A stretch of DNA of 64,000 bases from Natronolimnobius sp. AArcel1 (GTDB lineage Archaea > Halobacteriota > Halobacteria > Halobacteriales > Natrialbaceae), in contig NZ_JAAKXY010000005.1 in the NCBI RefSeq assembly GCF_011043775.1, positions 248,001-312,000 of the forward strand, read 5' to 3'. The translations under genes were made by a program, and so were the position numbers. Shown piece by piece: positions 1 through 7,840 of this stretch. Every line of letters starts with the position of its first letter. Positions within the stretch are counted from its first letter, which is position 1. The notes below the pieces were generated by a model. The model made no database searches, was not told where the DNA came from, and saw nothing but the letters and a program-made list of their open reading frames with translations.

Positions 1-133
1 TATGTAGATAACTTGCTTTATTAGCTTGTTTTCTCTCAAACGAGCGACGAATAACGCGTGTCTTTCGAAGTGAGACTCGAACGCTTCTCACAAGGTGTTG
101 TCTCCAACCGGTTATAACGCGATCAACGAACGT

Positions 134-790
134 CTACGGCCACCGCTGGAGTTCGACTTCTGGGTATTTGTCGACCCAATCATCGGACTCAACTTTTGCA
201 CGTTCGTGAATGCGGTGCAGTTCGCGTATCGCATCGTCGTGTTCATCCACACGAATGTCGTGATGCAGTGAGGGTGTGTCCGGATCGTACACCTTGATGG
301 CACAACTTTGAGCTGTGTCCCGACGCTTGTCACCTCCTGCCTCTTCACCTGCTCGCAGGGCAGCGAGGAGTCGCTCGTCGAGTGACAGTTCGGAATCCCT
401 CTCAAAGACTTCCGACATCTTCTCAACTACCTCTGGTCCGGCTAGCATATTTCCGGCAACGGTGTACGTCTCACCATCGATGTGACCGAACCAGTCAACA
501 CAGTCATTCCCTGAGAAGACGACCGAATTGCCCCACTGATCAACGCCGTGAACCTGTCGGTGCGACGCATCATCGTCTTTCTCGAGCAGTGTTTCGACTG
601 CATTGTCGATGCTACACTCTTGGTCGAGGAGTCGAGTCGATTTGACACCGATCGGTGTATTGACCATCGACTGTGTCGCAACTACACCGTTGCGCGAAAG
701 AAACGGTGCAGTCGATCCAACACCGATTGCTTTCGTCGCAATCGCGACCCCGTGATTCTCTCCGTCTGTTGCACAGATTGAGTACGTCAT
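134..790 (-). CDS. DUF1028 family protein (Ntn-hydrolase-like)
   Basis: The protein is about 218 residues and matches the DUF1028 pattern: a MTYSI-type start, the stretch GVVATQSMVNTPIG, the motif CVDWFGH and a GNMLAGPEVVE segment. DUF1028 proteins are predicted Ntn-hydrolase-fold enzymes of unknown substrate, often found beside peptide or ureido-compound catabolic genes. A longer upstream reading frame exists, but the ATG at 790 is preceded by a good ribosome site (AAGGAG near 801-806), so I start there. It is the last gene of a run read from about 2466 downwards and begins one base after a 43-residue membrane protein. The family assignment is firm; the reaction is not known. Confidence 0.88.
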   Translation of the reverse strand: MTYSICATDGENHGVAIATKAIGVGSTAPFLSRNGVVATQSMVNTPIGVKSTRLLDQECSIDNAVETLLEKDDDASHRQVHGVDQWGNSVVFSGNDCVDWFGHIDGETYTVAGNMLAGPEVVEKMSEVFERDSELSLDERLLAALRAGEEAGGDKRRDTAQSCAIKVYDPDTPSLHHDIRVDEHDDAIRELHRIHERAKVESDDWVDKYPEVELQRWP

Positions 791-791
791 C

Positions 792-923
792 TTACCAGAT
801 CTCCTTACGACGGAACTCGTAGACAGTGTACGCAATGATGACTGCCGACATAACGACCGTTCCAAGGATGCCTAATAACACCACACCGGTGAATACCTCG
901 AGACTCACTTGTAGCGGAATCAT
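792..923 (-). CDS. 43-residue single-span membrane protein between symporter and DUF1028
   Basis: A small reading frame starts at an ATG whose last bases form the TGA stop of the symporter (ATGA overlap) and ends with TAA one base before the DUF1028 start. The product has one hydrophobic span (about residues 11-33) followed by a basic tail ending FRRKEIW. The tail contains the bases that act as the next gene's ribosome site. The tight packing on both sides argues that it is translated. I do not recognise the family; a small accessory subunit of the symporter is a reasonable inference, not a demonstrated one. Confidence 0.6.
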   Translation of the reverse strand: MIPLQVSLEVFTGVVLLGILGTVVMSAVIIAYTVYEFRRKEIW

Positions 924-2350
924 TCGTTCTCACCTCCGATTGGTGTCCCAACTTCGCGTAGTCGTTCCCACTCGAATTCTCCCGGTCGGAGGAGGGAGAT
1001 ACCGTACGTCAACACGAAGGAGACCCATCCACTCGCGATGACACCCTGGAGATCTCCGACCGTGAAGTACACCCAGTAGCCTACAGTCGTCGCAGCAATG
1101 ACTGCTATCATGACTGCTGTTGGGTTGGTCTTTTCCCACCAGAGACCGGCGATGATTGGGAAGAGGAACGCGGCATTGATAACGCCTAGGAAGACCAACA
1201 TCTGTAACATAGTCAGAATCTGGGGGAGACTCAGCAACAGCCCGAAAATACCGACGGCGACGGTCAGGTATTTCCCGTACTGGAGGAGTTCCTCGCTGGT
1301 TGCGTCCTCATCAACGTTCGAGGCAATATCGTTCATAATGAGCGTTGAGAGTGAATTGATACTTGCGGCAGTCGTGGAACACAACGCGCTCCAAACTGCA
1401 ATAAGGAAGAGCCACCCAGCCATCTCTCCGCCGTATATTTCCGCAACGAGCGGTGCGACCTGATTGATTTGATCAGGGGAATCGCCGAAGGCCAAGGCAA
1501 CGAACGCCAAACTTGCAACGGCAACCGGAACGAGGCTCCATCCGATACCGCTCAGTGAAAACGTTTTCACAACGACGTCACGACGAATCGCGTATGCGCG
1601 CTGCCAGAACGTATTGTCCATAAACACTTCTCCTGTCCCGACTATTGCGAATCCGAACAAGAATAGTAGTGCTGCCGGTTCAAAGAGACTGAGTGTCTCT
1701 GGAGCGTTCTGCATCATTCCCTCGTAAGTGGGCTCAAATCCAACGTTGAGGTACACGAGTGGTGGAACTATGAGGGCTACCAAGAGAATAAGCAGAACCT
1801 GAAAGTATGCTACTCCGGCGACACTCCGAAACCCGCCAAAGTATGAGTAGGTGATAACTGTAATAAAGGTCAAGAAAACAGCGATATAATACGGAATCTC
1901 GAATATTTGCTCGAGTAGCACACCGCCGCCAACGCCTTGAGTAACGATCATTCCAAGAATGTATATGATCAGTAACACGAGGAAGAGATAGTAGTTCCGA
2001 CTGCCGAAACGAGTCCGGTAGTAGTCACCGACAGTCTTCCCGTGTGGGATTATCTGATGAATTCGCTTAGAGAGCATTCCAAACAGGATCACTGCCAATC
2101 CACCAGTGAGACCATATCCAGCCGCACCAATAACCCCGTATAGGTACGCGCTTTCTGGCGCAGCAAGCATGGTATTTCCAGTGATCCAGAACGCCAACAG
2201 CGATGTCATCCCAAATGCGACACCGAGTTTCCCACTCCCAAGAATGTACTCGTCAGCGTCAGACACTTTTTGCGAGAAGTACCAGCCCGCACCGATGAAC
2301 CCGGCACCAAGTAAGAGGACGATCCCGATATTGATCCACGGCAAAGTCAT
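920..2350 (-). CDS. Sodium:solute symporter family (SSS) transporter
   Basis: A 476-residue protein with about 13 hydrophobic segments. Its N-terminus has the usual SSS pattern: a first span, then DADEYILGSGKLG, then AFWITGNTML. The loop HGKTVGDYYRTRFGS is typical of this family. It probably imports an organic anion, amino acid or ureido compound with Na+. The gene overlaps a 39-residue membrane protein upstream (ATGA at 2347-2350) and a 43-residue one downstream (ATGA at 920-923), so all are likely co-translated. The substrate cannot be read from sequence; the M20 amidohydrolase and DUF1028 neighbours suggest a nitrogen-containing metabolite. Confidence 0.9.
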   Translation of the reverse strand: MTLPWINIGIVLLLGAGFIGAGWYFSQKVSDADEYILGSGKLGVAFGMTSLLAFWITGNTMLAAPESAYLYGVIGAAGYGLTGGLAVILFGMLSKRIHQIIPHGKTVGDYYRTRFGSRNYYLFLVLLIIYILGMIVTQGVGGGVLLEQIFEIPYYIAVFLTFITVITYSYFGGFRSVAGVAYFQVLLILLVALIVPPLVYLNVGFEPTYEGMMQNAPETLSLFEPAALLFLFGFAIVGTGEVFMDNTFWQRAYAIRRDVVVKTFSLSGIGWSLVPVAVASLAFVALAFGDSPDQINQVAPLVAEIYGGEMAGWLFLIAVWSALCSTTAASINSLSTLIMNDIASNVDEDATSEELLQYGKYLTVAVGIFGLLLSLPQILTMLQMLVFLGVINAAFLFPIIAGLWWEKTNPTAVMIAVIAATTVGYWVYFTVGDLQGVIASGWVSFVLTYGISLLRPGEFEWERLREVGTPIGGENE

Positions 2351-2466
2351 GTGTGGTCCTCCTCGTTGAACGGTTCACGATTGCCGTATATTCCCGCGTA
2401 CGGTGCTGCTAACAGGAATCCGAGAATTACGATTAATCCTATTGCTGCGTATACCCATACCATCAT
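2347..2466 (-). CDS. 39-residue single-span membrane protein upstream of symporter
   Basis: A tiny frame read MMVWVYAAIGLIVILGFLLA then a short polar tail; its TGA overlaps the symporter ATG (ATGA). An in-frame ATG at 2487 would add seven residues (MVIGIQT). It has one transmembrane span and sits in the position where many SSS transporters have a small partner protein of the DUF3311 type. It is much shorter than typical DUF3311 proteins, and I do not claim membership. The overlap and the upstream AT-rich stretch near 2500-2510 suggest it is the first gene of the transporter transcript. Confidence 0.55.
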   Translation of the reverse strand: MMVWVYAAIGLIVILGFLLAAPYAGIYGNREPFNEEDHT

Positions 2467-2638
2467 GGTCTGTATGCCAATGACCATCAGATCATCTTAA
2501 TACTTTCGGGTAATCGTAACACTCCAATCCTGTGTGTCAACGATTGTTATGACTCTCGTGAAATCGCCAAATATCTGCTGTAGTCGGTATTTCTAACGGA
2601 TCTCCCATTGGAAAGTCTTCGACGCTCCCTCTGCATTC

Positions 2639-3289
2639 TTAGAAGTCTTGACAGTACCGCTCGAACGCGGGAAGTACGGTTGCGGCGGTACACTCAGCAA
2701 ACGAGTGTGGTCCAGGTGACCAATGGGGGAAACACGTCTGAATCGGATCTTGCCAACGGAGGTCCGAGGTAAACTCAGGATGGAATTGGACTGTCCAAAT
2801 CGGTGCGTCTGAATGTCGCGTACAGAAGTATTCGTTGTAGGCAGTCGCTGCGATCGAGCGCATGCCATCCCCTGGGCTGACAACGATATCAGAATGAATG
2901 ACCGGCACGACTGCGGAGACATCATTCAGCAGTGGGTCGCTAGTCTCGTATTCGCTCATTTTCACGAACTGCTCACGCCGCTGGTCCTCAACAACTTCAC
3001 CGCCCAGTGCATAATTGATCAGTTGGTGTCCGTAGCAGATTCCAAGAGTAGGGATCGACCGCGCAAGACATCGGCGTACCACCGTCGTCTGTGAGGCCGT
3101 CCAGTCGTTCGACTCGTCATATACGCTCGCCGTACTGCCACCAAGTATTAGTCCGTCGTACTGCTCGAGCGACAATGTTCCGTCCCGTCCGGGATATACC
3201 CGATACTCGTATTCGTCAAGGTAATCCGTAATCGCAGGCGTGAGACAACGACATGAGGGATCGACCTCGTTGTCGAGGACTAGTATCAT
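2639..3289 (-). CDS. Class I glutamine amidotransferase-like protein
   Basis: A 216-residue stand-alone class I glutamine amidotransferase domain. The nucleophile elbow LGICYGHQ places the catalytic Cys at about residue 85, and VQFHPEF gives the His (170) and Glu (172) of the triad. The early DGLILGGS segment is also typical. Such domains hydrolyse glutamine or gamma-glutamyl compounds. With no partner synthetase nearby, a gamma-glutamyl hydrolase or a GMP-synthase-like amidotransferase are both possible. The start at 3289 is chosen because GGAGGG lies just before it; a longer frame to 3349 exists. It overlaps the stop of a 57-residue gene (ATGA), so expression is coupled to the M20 gene upstream. 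Confidence 0.85.
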   Translation of the reverse strand: MILVLDNEVDPSCRCLTPAITDYLDEYEYRVYPGRDGTLSLEQYDGLILGGSTASVYDESNDWTASQTTVVRRCLARSIPTLGICYGHQLINYALGGEVVEDQRREQFVKMSEYETSDPLLNDVSAVVPVIHSDIVVSPGDGMRSIAATAYNEYFCTRHSDAPIWTVQFHPEFTSDLRWQDPIQTCFPHWSPGPHSFAECTAATVLPAFERYCQDF

Positions 3290-3459
3290 GTTGACCCTCC
3301 CGATACGGTGATTTGGATAGCAGCGCCGGCGACTCCGATAGCAGACCATGGTCCGTCACTGGGCAGTGAGCCGACCACGTCGAGAGCACTGCTTTCGGCT
3401 GACGAGTGAACACTGTTGACGTCCCAACCTAGTCTCATATGTGTCGTCTGATACCCCAT
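3286..3459 (-). CDS. 57-residue protein linking M20 amidohydrolase and amidotransferase
   Basis: The frame starts at ATG 3459, four bases after the M20 stop, with GGTGAG five to ten bases upstream, and ends in ACATGA so that its stop overlaps the amidotransferase start. The product begins MGYQTTHMRLGWDVNSVHSS and ends GAAIQITVSGGST. It is polar and small-residue rich with no clear membrane span. I do not recognise a family. The ribosome site, spacing and overlap argue for translation; it could be a small subunit or simply a coupling leader. Confidence 0.5.
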   Translation of the reverse strand: MGYQTTHMRLGWDVNSVHSSAESSALDVVGSLPSDGPWSAIGVAGAAIQITVSGGST

Positions 3460-3463
3460 CGTC

Positions 3464-4720
3464 TCACCGCTGTGCTAATCGTGCGAGTGCAATTGCTAAG
3501 ATTGTCGTTGCTTTTGTACAATCATCCCACGATGTCCACTCCATCGGGTTATGTGAGATGCCGTCCTCGGACGGAGCAAATAACAGTCCGGCATCGGTCA
3601 CTGTCGCCACGTTCATTGTATCGTGTGCAGCACCGGATGTCATCTCCAGAACGTCGAGTTCGGCGGTAGCTGCAGCCTCTTCAAGGGCATTTCGGCAGCG
3701 ATCTGCCATCGGTTCTGGCGGGAGATCGTATGGCTGCGTGATCGATACGTCGACGCTACGGGTGTCCTCAATCCGGTCTGCGGTCGCTTCTAGCGTCGAG
3801 ACAAGTTCCTCCATCGAAGATCGTTCCACGTCGCGAATGTCTACACCGATGGTAACTGATCCTGGTATAACGTTTGTCGCGTTCGGTTCTACCTGTGCCT
3901 TACCCACGGTTCCGACTGCTGATTCGGAGTGATCTGTTGCGAGTTGGTTCGCTTTCGATTCAATCTCGAGAATGAATTCGCTCGCGGCCGCCAGTGCATC
4001 GGACCGTTCCAGCATGGGTGTCGAACCAGCGTGGTTCGCTTTCCCAGTAATCTCGACGTAGCAGTGGGTAATTCCCGTGATTGTTGTGACGACACCGGCA
4101 TTCTTCCCCGCATCCTCGAGCTTTGTTCCCTGTTCTACGTGTAACTCGAGCCACGAATCCCATTTCGACGCATCGATTCGACCATCTCCCTGGAAACCGA
4201 TTTCCTCGAGTGCGGTGTCGAGCCTCGTTCCCGAGTCGTCCTGGAAGCAGTGGGCGTCCTCAACCGACAGTTGGCCGGTAGCGACGGCCGACCCGAGTAA
4301 TCCGTCGCCGAATCGCTGCCCTTCCTCTTCTGTAAAGCAGACAAGTTGGATCGGCTGGGTAAGCGACACATCGGTTTCCTGCAGCGCTCTGATTGACTCA
4401 AGGCCAGCGAACACTCCGAGCGGCCCGTCAAATATCCCTCCTTCCGGGACTGAGTCGAGATGGCTGCCCGTAACAACGGGTGCAGCATCCGGATCGGCGG
4501 TCTGGGGAACCCAGCGCCCGACGATGTTCCCAACCGAATCTATCCGCGTTTCGAGTCCAGCGTCCTCCATCCGCTCGAGGAGGAACTCCCGGGCGCGACG
4601 GTTCGCCTCTGTGGCTGTCAGAGCGGTCCGACCGTATCCATCTTGGTCTTCGAGAGACCCAAAATCAGCGTTTGTTGAAATATCGTTCTGCAGACGCTGC
4701 TGGGAGATTGGGGGCGTCAT
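3464..4720 (-). CDS. M20-family N-carbamoyl amino acid / allantoate amidohydrolase
   Basis: A 418-residue Zn-dependent amidohydrolase of the HyuC/AllC branch of peptidase family M20. Visible motifs in order are TGSHLDSVPEGG (metal His about 87), IFDGPLGV (bridging Asp about 98), FTEEEGQRF (Glu about 131-133), LELHVEQG (His about 194), NHAGSTPM in the dimerisation lid and GISHNP near the C-terminus (metal His). Family members remove the carbamoyl or ureido group from N-carbamoyl amino acids, ureidopropionate or allantoate. It heads a run continuing into a 57-residue protein and an amidotransferase, and diverges from an IclR regulator that probably controls it. Confidence 0.9.
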   Translation of the reverse strand: MTPPISQQRLQNDISTNADFGSLEDQDGYGRTALTATEANRRAREFLLERMEDAGLETRIDSVGNIVGRWVPQTADPDAAPVVTGSHLDSVPEGGIFDGPLGVFAGLESIRALQETDVSLTQPIQLVCFTEEEGQRFGDGLLGSAVATGQLSVEDAHCFQDDSGTRLDTALEEIGFQGDGRIDASKWDSWLELHVEQGTKLEDAGKNAGVVTTITGITHCYVEITGKANHAGSTPMLERSDALAAASEFILEIESKANQLATDHSESAVGTVGKAQVEPNATNVIPGSVTIGVDIRDVERSSMEELVSTLEATADRIEDTRSVDVSITQPYDLPPEPMADRCRNALEEAAATAELDVLEMTSGAAHDTMNVATVTDAGLLFAPSEDGISHNPMEWTSWDDCTKATTILAIALARLAQR

Positions 4721-4799
4721 GTACTACCGAGTCCGTAATCAGATACCTTAAATGGTCGTATTGATCGCCAGAACGACTCGAATCGTACGCTTTTGTGTT

Positions 4800-4823
4800 C
4801 GTTTACGAAATAAGAACGCTATG
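4800..4823. promoter_or_regulatory. Candidate regulator site, copy 1 of a repeated motif
   Basis: The motif CGTTTACGAAATAAGAAC lies about 80 bases upstream of the M20 amidohydrolase start. A near-identical copy is found at 4948, beside the IclR gene; the two 18-base cores differ at two positions, both A/G changes. Each copy is followed by a TATG. Sharing between divergent promoters fits an operator for the neighbouring IclR protein, which is inference. Confidence 0.45.
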
Positions 4824-4947
4824 AAACCATCTGTCGTCGGTTTTTCAAACGTATTCACGCTATGAATCTCGGTGACGATTCACCGTTTCCGCTATCGCAC
4901 GTAATGTTTCAGAGTAGGCTGACCGGATCCTCAGTCGGTAGTGGTGT

Positions 4948-4972
4948 CGTTTGCGAAATGAGAACAACTATG
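4948..4972. promoter_or_regulatory. Candidate regulator site, copy 2 of a repeated motif
   Basis: The motif CGTTTGCGAAATGAGAAC, second copy of the one at 4800, ends about 20 bases before the IclR gene ATG at 4986. Binding here would block the IclR gene's own promoter, giving autoregulation. Confidence 0.45.
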
Positions 4973-4985
4973 GTGTGGGCATTCT

Positions 4986-5792
4986 ATGGTACACTATCTC
5001 ATGACAAATGACGACACAACCACACACCGAACGCTGGAAACGGTCGCAAGAGCGTGTGATGTCATACAAGTTCTTGCCTCACTCGATGGTGGGGGCGTAA
5101 CTGAGGTCGCAACGGAAATAGGCGTCTCAAAGAGCTCAGCCCATTCGTACCTACGTACCCTTGAAGAGAAACGAATGGTCGTTCAAACCGGGAACGAGTA
5201 TCGGCTTAGCCTTGAATTTCTGTATCTCGGTAATACGATACGTGATCAGCACTGTCTGTACCAATACGGTCGAGAACAAATCGATCAGTTGGCAGCCGAG
5301 AGTGGCGAATATGCTCACCTCATGTGTGAACAACACGGATTAGAACGAAACATCTACAAAGCGACCGGGGAGAAAGCGGTCGGTACTGCGTACCATTCAA
5401 CCAAGGAACAGCAAGCGGATTACCTCCATTTCACTGCAACTGGAAAGGCGGTCCTTGCACATCTGCCACGGAGTCGGGTTGACGAGATCATAAACGAACA
5501 CGGACTTGAGAGCCGAACACCGAAAACGATTGTCGAAAGAGAGGCGCTCTTGGAGGAACTGAATGCGACTCGAGAACGTGGCTACGCCTACAATAATGAA
5601 GAGGAGATCAAAGGGATTAGAGCCGTTGGAGCACCAATTGAAAGTGCAGACGGGCGAGTACTTGGAGCCCTCAGTATTTCTGGTCCCAGCAGTCGGCTTA
5701 GTGGTTCATTCTACCGTGATACCCTTCCTGAACTCGTGACGGAGGGGGCCAATGTTATCGAAGCGAGGATAAACATGTCTGAAGAAAAGTAG
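4986..5792 (+). CDS. IclR-family transcriptional regulator
   Basis: A 268-residue protein with an N-terminal winged helix (about residues 18-75: VARACDVIQVLASL, then VSKSSAHSYLRTLEE as recognition region) and an IclR effector domain (about 85-265: HLMCEQHG, FTATGKAVLAHLP, RERGYAYNNEEEIKGIRAVGAPI, GALSISGP). IclR proteins bind a small metabolite in the C-terminal domain and repress or activate a divergent catabolic operon. An in-frame ATG at 5001 (MTNDD) is an alternative start. It is divergent from the M20 amidohydrolase, with two copies of a shared motif between them. Confidence 0.92.
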   Translation: MVHYLMTNDDTTTHRTLETVARACDVIQVLASLDGGGVTEVATEIGVSKSSAHSYLRTLEEKRMVVQTGNEYRLSLEFLYLGNTIRDQHCLYQYGREQIDQLAAESGEYAHLMCEQHGLERNIYKATGEKAVGTAYHSTKEQQADYLHFTATGKAVLAHLPRSRVDEIINEHGLESRTPKTIVEREALLEELNATRERGYAYNNEEEIKGIRAVGAPIESADGRVLGALSISGPSSRLSGSFYRDTLPELVTEGANVIEARINMSEEK

Positions 5793-6416
5793 TCAAATAG
5801 TCACCACGTGTTGTAGTACTGACCGTTCCCATTTCGTAAACACCTCCTTCTGAGTTACACGGGTATGTCTGTAAATCAGCCAGTCGTAGTGCAAGACTCA
5901 TCGTGCTACTACTTCCACAAACAAAATCAGAGGACTGATGGTCCAATTTGAAGGCCAGCGTATACAGTTGCCCCAGAACGTGACGTATGATGATGTTCGA
6001 ACGAGGTGAACTGATTGCGCGCCGTTACACTGTCACTGACTCGATCTCCCACTCCGAAAGCGGAGTAAACTGCGTTGACTCGAGTTCAACGTTCCGATCA
6101 AACGGAGCGTCAACTGCGCTGTCACATCCATCTATCAGGCTCGTTAGACAGGACAGCGTACAATATGTGCGTATAGGGATCCCATCTGGAAGATGAGAGC
6201 TATGACATCGTTATCCAGAACTTGTGGTCATAGTGCCCCTCAATTCTGTATAGCACTATGGGGTTTATTTTGGGTTTGCTATACTCTGATAACCACGACA
6301 TTAGGTCTTTCACGGCTTCTACTCAGTAAATTGGTCCAACTACCTTTGCACTCCACATTACTCGAATAATGTGCGGTAGTATTTTCAGGGGCGGCGCCCT
6401 CTGGTAAGCTAAGTCG
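5793..6416. other. Gene-poor stretch with a possible decayed coding tail
   Basis: No intact gene is visible. On the minus strand, about 6025-6190, one open frame ends with an acidic tail (NVELESTQFTPLSEWEIE then SVTV and a stop) that looks like the end of a haloarchaeal protein but has no start. I could not identify it. The rest is AT-richer than the flanking genes. Confidence 0.4.
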
Positions 6417-7565
6417 ATGGAATCCAGCAATTCCGGGGCCACACCCCAGGGAAAACCACTCGAGACGGCACTGACTGAATGCATCCAGTCGTACGATCAG
6501 AGCTACACTGGACCAGGCGACGAGATCGACGGCAACTACCCAAAAAACCTCCACCGGGTGGTGAGCAACTGGATTGAGTGGTGTCGAAAGCAGGAGACGA
6601 CAACGCTCGAGGACGTCTCAACGCGTACGATGCAACGGTATGCTTCCCGACTGCAACAACGGGTTCGGGCACAGCAAGCTGACTCGAGCAACGGCATTAG
6701 CGCCGCTAGTGCGTGGACGTACTACAATGTCGTCTCTGCGTTTCTGTCTTGGGCCGTTCGCTGGGAATATCTCACGGAAAACCCCGCCGAAAAGGAACGT
6801 GCCAAGAAGGAACTCCCGGCTCGGCCCTCGAGCAACAGCGGTGACCAACAGTTCTGGTCAGCCAACCAGCGCCAGGCGATTGTCAGGTACGTCGGCGAAC
6901 AGGCCCGAAACGCAATCGACGACCCCGAAACCGACCCATTTGACGCTGTTCGTAATCGAGCAGTGGTGACGACACTTGCGTACACGGGCGTTCGCGGTTC
7001 AGAAGTACTGGCTGATTACCGTGATGACCGCCGCAACGGCCTCCGATGGGACAGCGTTGATCTCGAGCAGGGCGTGATCACCGTACTCGGCAAGAATCAG
7101 CAGCGCGAACAAACGGCGCTGCCGGACCAGGCGGTTGCCCCACTCGAGCGTCTCCGGACGCTTGTCGATCCACCTGCGGAGAGGTGGCCGGTTTTCCCCT
7201 CACGACACCCGCCGTCGCTGTATGAACGAATTGACGCCGCTGGATACGAGAACCCGGACGCTGACCCGTGGCAGTTCGTGCTCGAGAAAGGGATTGAACC
7301 GCCGTCGATGAGCACCTCCGGTGCACGAACGCTGTTGAAACGGCTTTCTGATGAGGCCCCGATTCCTGACCTCGAGGGTGATGGGTATCTCACACTGCAT
7401 GGTGCCCGCCGCGGGGTTGGCGAGACGTTGTATCGTGAGCGTGGGGCTGCTGCTGCCCAACGGACGTTGCGTCACGCGGATCCACAGACGACCTCTGAGA
7501 TGTACTCTCATATTGAGGCGAGTGAGCTGGCTGCGGACAATACGGCTGTGTTCGATACTGAATAA
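6417..7565 (+). CDS. Tyrosine recombinase / phage-type integrase
   Basis: A 382-residue site-specific recombinase. The N-terminal half (about 15-135) is a core-binding SAM-like domain. The catalytic domain shows all the expected residues: Arg193 in TGVRGSEVL, Lys226 in VLGKNQQ, His328 and Arg331 in LHGARRG, His353 in LRHADPQTTS and the nucleophile Tyr363 in EMYSHIE. It should cut and rejoin DNA at a specific site. No tRNA gene, att-like repeat or phage gene cluster is visible next to it, so it may be a relic of a former integrated element. The flanks are decayed, with a frameshifted aminotransferase on the right, which fits past insertion and loss. Confidence 0.9.
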   Translation: MESSNSGATPQGKPLETALTECIQSYDQSYTGPGDEIDGNYPKNLHRVVSNWIEWCRKQETTTLEDVSTRTMQRYASRLQQRVRAQQADSSNGISAASAWTYYNVVSAFLSWAVRWEYLTENPAEKERAKKELPARPSSNSGDQQFWSANQRQAIVRYVGEQARNAIDDPETDPFDAVRNRAVVTTLAYTGVRGSEVLADYRDDRRNGLRWDSVDLEQGVITVLGKNQQREQTALPDQAVAPLERLRTLVDPPAERWPVFPSRHPPSLYERIDAAGYENPDADPWQFVLEKGIEPPSMSTSGARTLLKRLSDEAPIPDLEGDGYLTLHGARRGVGETLYRERGAAAAQRTLRHADPQTTSEMYSHIEASELAADNTAVFDTE

Positions 7566-7840
7566 GCGGTTGTCGTGTGAACGGTGAGTAGTGGCGATCT
7601 CTATACGTCATCTGGGGATATACTGCATGATGATATATCTTTATACGATGTAGAAGGCAGGCATATGGCCAAATGATCGGTTGGGTGGCTGTTTTACTCA
7701 CGTCAATATATCTGTACGAAATGGATGGTAGAACAGAACGAGGTGGCCACTATAGGAACAGGCGAGAATTCGTCAAAACAGGGGATGCAGAACAGCGCCG
7801 CCACTCAGGAGTCAGCGGACACGGAACGATTCTGATTCGG

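Noticed and set aside
6417-7565. Idea of an active provirus at the recombinase
   Set aside because: No structural, packaging or replication genes lie nearby and no att-type repeat or tRNA gene was found.
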